Shown piece by piece: positions 60,329 to 64,000 of a stretch of 64,000 nucleotides of DNA. A program made the translations under genes and the position numbers. Location of the stretch: assembly GCF_015223195.1 (NCBI RefSeq), contig NZ_JADFUA010000006.1, positions 1-64,000 of the forward strand. Reading direction: 5' to 3'. The stretch comes from Chitinilyticum piscinae. GTDB taxonomy: Bacteria; Pseudomonadota; Gammaproteobacteria; Burkholderiales; Chitinibacteraceae. Position 1 is the first letter of the stretch, and each line of letters opens with the position of its first letter. Under the pieces are notes generated by a model, which saw nothing but the letters and a program-made list of their open reading frames with translations, made no database searches and was not told the DNA's origin.

Positions 60329-62263
60329 TTACGCGCTTTCGCGCCGGCCGTCGGCATAGAGACGTTCCCGCTGGCCACTGCCGGCGTTGAGCGCATTGAC
60401 GGCTTCGGCTTTGCCCCAGTATTCCTTGAGTTTCATCACCAGGCGGGCCAGTTCGCGCGCCGTGCCGCTGGCCTCGTTGTCCAGCCAGGCGTAGTCATCG
60501 GGAAACAGCCTGCTGCCATCGGCGTGGTAGAGCGCAAATCGCTGCGGGTGTTGCGTTCCATCTTCGTCGGGCTGGCACGGCCGCACCGAGAGAAAGAACA
60601 GACACGTGGGCTCGTCCAGCAGCACCGGCTGGATGGCGGTATGGTTGCAGGCAATGCGCGGCGCGGGTTCAGCAACATGCCAGATGCCTTCCAGCTTGCC
60701 GCGCAGCCGGTCCTGGCCTTTTTCATTGACGCGCAGCAGGCCACGCCAGTCCGGATGGCTGCGAATGATGTTGTATTCGGTCAGTAGCGAAATCTGGCGG
60801 AAGCGCTCCGGCAGCAAGGGCTGTGCCGCGCTGTCCAGCAGCATCCAGCCGTTCTTGTTTTTGACCAGCAAGGTAGGTTCGCCAGTTGGCGGGAAATCAC
60901 AGCGCTCGATTTGCTCATGGATGCAGGGCACCAGTAGCTGGCCATCCGGCGTCATCAGTCCCACGCGGTTGTCGGCAGTCACGCTGAGCAGCACGTCTTC
61001 AATCAGCCAGTCGCCCGGATCATGGCGGCTCGCGGGCAGCCACGGCGTGCCGTCCGGGCGGTAGAGTGCAAACTGCTCATCCTTGCTGGTTTTCCACGCG
61101 TAGAGGCTGCGGCTCCACTCAATTTCGTCAAATGCGCAGGGCAGGATTTCCCGGCCGCTGGCGTCCAGCAGTCCGAGCCCGGCATCGCTCGTGGCCAGAA
61201 AAAACGGCGGCAGCAGTTGCTCGTTCACCCAGATATGCTGATCGAGCAATTCGAGCGAGGCATAGCGCGGGGCACACAGCTCGCGGCCATCACGATGGCG
61301 CAATCCCCAGCGTTCGTTCAGTTCGACGGGATAGAGGCCATCGCGGCCTTCGCCAATGTAGTCATAGATGGGTGGAATGATCTGCCGGCCCTGCAGATCA
61401 AGCAGGCCTTCTTGCTCGCCGATCCGCATGATGGCCAGTCCATCCTCGTAGGCCCACAGCTCATCGATGCAGGCATCGACCAGGATGCTGGCCGGGGCCT
61501 GGCGGCAATCGGCAATGCCCCAGCGACCATTTTGCCGGAAGGAGACCAGATGCAGCGCTGCATCATCGTCCCGGCCCATGCTGCTGATTTTCTCAAAATG
61601 CGCAGGCAGCAGCGGCACGGTATCCGTACCCGTGCCGCGTTGCACCCCGAAGCCTGCGTCGCTGCGGGTGCGCCACAGGCCACCGCCCAGATGCTGCTCA
61701 TCCGGATGCTGGCTGTGTTCGCGGTGTGCGTGCTTGTAGCTGAGATAATCACCGGCGAAATCCGCATTCGCCGGCCAGAAAAACGGGTGATTGGCGGCCC
61801 GCTGGCCGATTACGTTTTCCCAGAACACCGCTTTTTCCGGATCTACAACCCCTGCCACGTCGCAGAACACCTCGTAGTCACCGCTGGCTATTGCCGCACT
61901 GAGGGCCTGCCAATCGTCCCGCAATTCCTGCGCGGTCAGCTCTGCGTCGTCATCTTCGGCTGCGACGGAAATCCAGCCCTGCTCGCCATGGCGGTTCAGT
62001 ACATCGGCCAGCCATTGCCGCATGCCTAGCGTATAGCGTGTCAGCACCGAATCCCCGGCAACCCTCGGGTGCTGGCTAATGAAGGCGAGCACCAGTTCGG
62101 CACGCCGGCAGGCGGCTGGCAATGACGCGCGCAGCTCGTCCTCTTCTGTTGGTACGGCATCGGCTAGCAGCACGCGGAAGAACGCGGGATAGCGGTGACT
62201 GGCCTCGGCGAGTGCTTCGCCGCCGTTCGGGTTTTCAACACCGAGTTCTAGTAATTCCGGCAT
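60329..62263 (-). CDS. WG-repeat protein (paralogue 1)
   Basis: A 644-residue protein collinear with the first two thirds of the 56648 gene product. It has the same N-terminal domain (FFRVLLADA.., RRAELVLAFISQHPRV, GMRQWLADVLNRHG) and WG-type repeats (about 215-500, for example NGRWGIADCRQ, NERWGLRHRDGRELCAPRYASLE, DAGLGLLDASGREILPCAFDEIEW). A shared distal part has HPDWRGLLRV and YAWLDNEASG, ending soon after RLYADG. It lacks the acidic tract and the Sel1 region. The leader is formed by repeat copy K; only a weak GAGAAAC precedes the start. Confidence 0.8.
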   Translation of the reverse strand: MPELLELGVENPNGGEALAEASHRYPAFFRVLLADAVPTEEDELRASLPAACRRAELVLAFISQHPRVAGDSVLTRYTLGMRQWLADVLNRHGEQGWISVAAEDDDAELTAQELRDDWQALSAAIASGDYEVFCDVAGVVDPEKAVFWENVIGQRAANHPFFWPANADFAGDYLSYKHAHREHSQHPDEQHLGGGLWRTRSDAGFGVQRGTGTDTVPLLPAHFEKISSMGRDDDAALHLVSFRQNGRWGIADCRQAPASILVDACIDELWAYEDGLAIMRIGEQEGLLDLQGRQIIPPIYDYIGEGRDGLYPVELNERWGLRHRDGRELCAPRYASLELLDQHIWVNEQLLPPFFLATSDAGLGLLDASGREILPCAFDEIEWSRSLYAWKTSKDEQFALYRPDGTPWLPASRHDPGDWLIEDVLLSVTADNRVGLMTPDGQLLVPCIHEQIERCDFPPTGEPTLLVKNKNGWMLLDSAAQPLLPERFRQISLLTEYNIIRSHPDWRGLLRVNEKGQDRLRGKLEGIWHVAEPAPRIACNHTAIQPVLLDEPTCLFFLSVRPCQPDEDGTQHPQRFALYHADGSRLFPDDYAWLDNEASGTARELARLVMKLKEYWGKAEAVNALNAGSGQRERLYADGRRESA

Positions 62264-62275
62264 GGGCTGTTTCTC

Positions 62276-62334
62276 GGGTATATCCGTGCGGCCTTTTACT
62301 TGTAATGGTTATGCGCTTATGGGGTTTCGGGTAT
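62276..62334. repeat. 59-bp repeat, copy K, overlapping the 3' end of the YnbC-like gene
   Basis: GGGTAT at 62276, ATGGGG at 62319-62324, GGGTAT at 62329-62334. It supplies the last eight codons and stop of the YnbC-like gene (DTRNPISA) and most of the spacer to the WG gene. Confidence 0.85.
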
Positions 62335-64000
62335 CCGAATCGGCGGCGCTGTCTGTGCTGGCGTTGACCGCAGCAGGGGCGCTAAGGCGGCGGCGTGCCA
62401 GCGACACTGTGAACACACCCCATTCATCAATGCGCTGCTCCAGCTTTTCAAAGCCGGCGGCTTCGACGAGCTGATCCATTTCCTGCTGCGTGCGCCGGCG
62501 CATCACCCAGGCTTTGCCGTCCTTGTGGCTGGTGAGCGTGCGTGCGATGAGTTCGATCTGCGGGTGCCAGGGCTGGTTGGTGTAGACCAGATAGCCGCCT
62601 TCCGGCACTGCATCGGCAAGCCCTGCCAGCGAGTCGCGGATCGGCCCGTTTTCAGGGAATAGTTCGTACAGGCCGGAGACCACCGCCAGCGTGGGTCTGG
62701 GTTCCAGCGTGGCCAGGCTCTCGTGATCGAAGGCGTTGCCCTTGGCGAAGCGGGCGATGTGCTGCATGCCGCGGTCGATGATCATCTGCTGGCCTGCCTG
62801 CACATTGATGTCGCTGTAGTCGCGCAGCAGGATGCTGGTGACGGGCAGGCGGTTTTTGGTGATGGCATCCATGATGTAGCGGCCATGGCCGGCGGCAATG
62901 TCGACGATGCGGATCTCGCGGCCTGCTTCGTCGAGCTTGCGGATGGCCTTCGCGATCAGTTCTTCCAGATTGATTTTGCGCTGGCGGATGCCTTTCCAGC
63001 CGACGCTATCCAGATACGCCCGGTCACCGAGCTTGCCCAAGAGCGTCGTGCCCCGGGCTTCGTTGCGGTACACGTAATCCAGTGTGCTGCCCGAATCGAA
63101 GCCGGTCGTGAGTCCCAGTTTCACGCCTTCGGAGAGCTGGCCGAGGGTGGCGAGGGAGCGGCGGCTGATGCCGAACTGCCAGCGCTTGGGGCTGGTGATG
63201 GGAAGTGGCTGTTGCAGGGCGGCATACTCCGCGTGGGTGTAGCCGCCTTCATCGGCATGCAACAGGTCCGTCTGTGGTACGCCGGCTTCGGCGCGGGCAA
63301 TGAAGTCACGGATGTGCGCGAACGCTTTCTCGCGCTCCAGCTCGCCCAGCGTGTCATGGTAGAAGCCCGGCAGCACGTGCTTTTCCTTTACGCTGCTACC
63401 CAGTCGCTCGAAAAACTGGTGTTGCGGCTCGTGGTGGACGACCCAGTCGTCACCGGAAATCAGTACTTGCGTCGGGACAGTAATCGCGCCGGCATCCGCG
63501 ATGATGCGCTCGGCGGTGTCGTAGAGTGCCAGCAGGATGTTGACCGAAATGGGGCGGGTAATCAGCGGATCGGTGTTGTAGCTGGCGATGCGCTCGGGAT
63601 CGTGGGTGAGGTATTTGGCCTTCACATAGGAATTGACGAAGAAATTGCCACGCAGCTTTTCCAGCAGCTTCAGCCCCGGGCGGGCAGCCGGCACATACAG
63701 CTTGACCTTGAAGGCCGGCGAGGCGAGCACCAGCGCACGGATTTTGGGCGCGTAATCGTGCACCCAGGCGGCGGCCAGCACCGCGCCGACGCTTTGCGCG
63801 ATGACGATGATGTCTTCCGGACGATAGCCGTATTCGAGGCCGATGTGCTGGATGAAGCAATCCAGATCGCGGATGGTCGTGCCCATGCTCGGCGAGAAAC
63901 CACGCGGGCCGTCATTGCGGCCATGGCCGCGGCAATCCCAGGCGAAGCAGGGCGTATCGGCGTAGCCCAGCTCGTCGACAATGTGCTGCAGCCGGCCCGA
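62309..64000 (-). CDS. YnbC-like bifunctional alpha/beta hydrolase / SAM-dependent methyltransferase (5' end outside window)
   Basis: At least 563 residues; the frame is open to the window edge. The N-terminal part is an alpha/beta hydrolase: DCRGHGRNDGPRGFSP, nucleophile Ser in IAQSVGAV, Asp in SGDDWVVHHEPQ, His in GFYHDTLGE. The C-terminal part is a class I methyltransferase with motif I IVDIAAGHGRYIM and SILLRDYSDINVQ. The same fusion is E. coli YnbC, part of ynbABCD with a CDP-alcohol transferase, a CDP-diglyceride synthase-like protein and the phosphatase YnbD. Those partners would lie upstream, outside the window. The C-terminal tail is encoded by repeat copy K. Confidence 0.88.
   Translation of the reverse strand, partial: SGRLQHIVDELGYADTPCFAWDCRGHGRNDGPRGFSPSMGTTIRDLDCFIQHIGLEYGYRPEDIIVIAQSVGAVLAAAWVHDYAPKIRALVLASPAFKVKLYVPAARPGLKLLEKLRGNFFVNSYVKAKYLTHDPERIASYNTDPLITRPISVNILLALYDTAERIIADAGAITVPTQVLISGDDWVVHHEPQHQFFERLGSSVKEKHVLPGFYHDTLGELEREKAFAHIRDFIARAEAGVPQTDLLHADEGGYTHAEYAALQQPLPITSPKRWQFGISRRSLATLGQLSEGVKLGLTTGFDSGSTLDYVYRNEARGTTLLGKLGDRAYLDSVGWKGIRQRKINLEELIAKAIRKLDEAGREIRIVDIAAGHGRYIMDAITKNRLPVTSILLRDYSDINVQAGQQMIIDRGMQHIARFAKGNAFDHESLATLEPRPTLAVVSGLYELFPENGPIRDSLAGLADAVPEGGYLVYTNQPWHPQIELIARTLTSHKDGKAWVMRRRTQQEMDQLVEAAGFEKLEQRIDEWGVFTVSLARRRLSAPAAVNASTDSAADSDTRNPISA

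Noticed and set aside
1-64000. CRISPR array, prophage, insertion sequence or integron
   Set aside because: No regularly spaced direct repeats with unique spacers, no transposase or integrase gene and no phage structural genes were seen. The tandem repeats found are coding linkers, an acidic tract and tRNA copies.

Overview
The window reads as chromosome from a Neisseriales-like betaproteobacterium, possibly of the chitinolytic Chitinibacter group. That placement is inferred from the gene content: a secreted GH18 chitinase with two chitin-binding modules, PilT/PilU with a short FimV-like protein, and the gene orders dnaQ..ispD..ispF, gpmI-envC-ctpA and yggS-proC-yggT-yggU. No 16S rRNA is present to confirm it. 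I see no phage, plasmid, insertion sequence or CRISPR array.

Layout. 1-7266: end of an rRNA operon (5S), polyphosphate:AMP phosphotransferase, a YafJ-like amidotransferase behind fabI, ygfZ, an AsmA-like gene and two tRNA-Asn genes. 7384-13747: coiled-coil membrane protein, chitinase, aromatic/aspartate aminotransferase, periplasmic carbonic anhydrase, MscS channel. 13857-18700: a compact run of eight overlapping or nearly touching genes, dnaQ - two TPR paralogues - ispD - free-Met-sulfoxide reductase - ispF - lipoprotein - small secreted protein. 18719-26384: HDOD protein, orphan secretin-N-like protein, patatin lipoprotein, TrmO, a sodium-coupled transporter, Aas-like acyltransferase/acyl-ACP synthetase. 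26550-30889: gpmI-envC-ctpA. 31106-34232: redox-type ArsR regulator beside a TlpA-like/DsbD/CutA block, with fxsA divergent from cutA. 34240-41074: yggU-yggT-proC-yggS facing pilT-pilU-fimV. 41090-44805: uvrA and a tRNA array (four Gly, Cys, Leu). 44853-51871: Cu/Zn SOD, iron alcohol dehydrogenase, small membrane proteins, YoaA/DinG helicase, MltG.

52391-64000 (end of window) is the most unusual part. All genes run on the minus strand. It begins with a YnbC-like hydrolase/methyltransferase (cut by the window edge) and ends with a YnbD-like PAP2/dual-specificity phosphatase. In E. coli ynbC and ynbD are neighbours. Here about 8 kb of uncharacterised genes separates them: two paralogous WG-repeat proteins, two paralogous small proteins, a WGR-domain protein and a secreted protein. 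The order looks like a duplicated [WG protein + small protein] module.

A second new-looking signal runs through the whole window: at least eleven intergenic copies of a 49/59-bp element. GGGTAT stands at position 1, an inverted ATACCC-type motif (or ATGGGG) at position 44, and in most copies another GTAT-ending hexamer at position 54. Four copies sit at gene junctions inside the WG cluster. Other points for follow-up are a G11 tract and terminator between fabI and its downstream gene, the overlapping divergent start codons of cutA and fxsA, a perfect inverted repeat between gpmI and the ArsR-type gene, and a structured, apparently noncoding 0.5-kb region ending in a minus-strand terminator. 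All assignments come from reading sequence and recalling family features; no database search was run.
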